Assembly (NCBI GenBank): GCA_032111745.1
Contig: JAULUH010000280.1
Coordinates: 24,635-88,634, forward strand
Origin: JAULUH01 sp032111745
GTDB taxonomy: Bacteria > Chloroflexota > Anaerolineae > JAAEKA01
DNA: 64,000 nucleotides
Direction of reading: 5' to 3'
The notes beneath the pieces are model-generated. The model was given only the letters and a program-made list of their open reading frames with translations, did no database searches and was not told the DNA's origin. Position 1 is the first letter of the stretch; each line of letters opens with the position of its first letter. A program made the translations under genes and the position numbers. Below, piece after piece: positions 63,798-64,000 of the stretch.

Positions 63798-64000
63798 TCA
63801 AGAATCCGGTGAGATCAGTAGCGACGTCCCGGCATAACCGTCGAGACAGACCCTCAGGTCGCCACTGGCGACCACCTTCCCCTTGCGTTCAGCACCGAAC
63901 ATGTCGGCAGCCCGTCCGGGCTGCACCCCCGCCAGCCGTACCACCTCGTCCACAGGCTGCGCCCCGAAGTTCAAGGCAGTCACCTGGGTGCCCCGGCCCT
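63798..64000 (-). CDS. 3' end of a gene, possibly a glycosidase C-terminal domain
   Basis: About 67 codons at the end of a leftward gene whose start lies past the right edge. The text TALNFGAQPVDEVVRLAGVQ, GKVVASGDLRVCLDGYAG and the final LLISPDS looks like the C-terminal beta sandwich of an alpha-amylase-type enzyme (TLLNF.....; ....L.GY). This is a weak guess. The stop is TGA at 63798. No neighbour within view helps. Confidence 0.4.
   Translation of the reverse strand, partial: GRGTQVTALNFGAQPVDEVVRLAGVQPGRAADMFGAERKGKVVASGDLRVCLDGYAGTSLLISPDS

Overview
The window is a GC-rich (low-to-mid 60 percent by eye), densely packed bacterial chromosome segment. Small overlaps (ATGA, GTGA) join many genes, there is one tRNA, and I see no transposase, phage module, CRISPR array or recognisable defence island. 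The gene content points to the Chloroflexota, probably an Anaerolineae-like lineage. The signs are the secreted phosphatase tail that resembles the YLPL-type C-termini of that phylum, topoisomerase I with added zinc ribbons, a DUF333 lipoprotein, and short hairpin repeats between genes. This placement is inference, not proof.

Layout. 1-5.4 kb: a truncated DUF937-like gene, tRNA-Arg(TCG), a hypothetical propeller-like protein, then a rightward run of a zinc-ribbon membrane protein, an LCP cell-wall ligase, a DUF3052-like protein, a small membrane protein and a single-chain aconitase X. 5.4-10.8 kb: an orphan solute-binding lipoprotein and Tex on the minus strand, then a hypothetical gene and dGTPase transcribed divergently from Tex. 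10.9-18.9 kb: minus-strand housekeeping block (membrane protein, XerC/D recombinase, TopA, DprA, RimM, KhpA, S16, Nudix). 19.1-29.4 kb: ornithine aminotransferase, MutY, DUF362 protein, zinc alcohol dehydrogenase, DUF333 lipoprotein, aldo-keto reductase, and a rhodanese-SulP pair. 29.4-34.9 kb: a long leader and a 1274-residue secreted phosphodiesterase/5'-nucleotidase fusion, then a flavin reductase-like protein. 35.0-41.9 kb: a second-type DnaE polymerase and a carotenoid operon (crtB, alpha/beta hydrolase, crtI). 41.9-46.0 kb: class A penicillin-binding protein and MltG. 46.1-49.0 kb: a small zinc protein, galactokinase and a GH4 alpha-galactosidase. 49.3-53.1 kb: a coupled trio of a glycogen-binding-like E-set protein, an Hsp100 ATPase with a dead first ATPase domain, and an MFS exporter. 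53.1-59.6 kb: two M20 peptidases, a GH35 beta-galactosidase and a HAD phosphatase. 59.6-64 kb: tandem GNAT genes behind a promoter with a palindromic operator, ferritin, a double GNAT protein, an EEP-family protein, a 61-base perfect palindrome, and the 3' end of a probable glycosidase.

How it works together. GH4, galactokinase and GH35 form a galactoside-use theme. The PBP and MltG are adjacent lipobox-bearing peptidoglycan enzymes. XerC/D, TopA, DprA, DnaE2-like and MutY give a DNA-maintenance theme. Many intergenic spaces carry very good sigma70-type promoters, and a GG directly before the -10 box (GGTACAAT, GGTAAAAT) recurs. The most unusual items are the Hsp100 with a pseudo-ATPase D1, the double-phosphatase fusion, the 30-bp-arm palindrome near the right edge, and the recurring promoter form. 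I found no unambiguous new multi-gene system.
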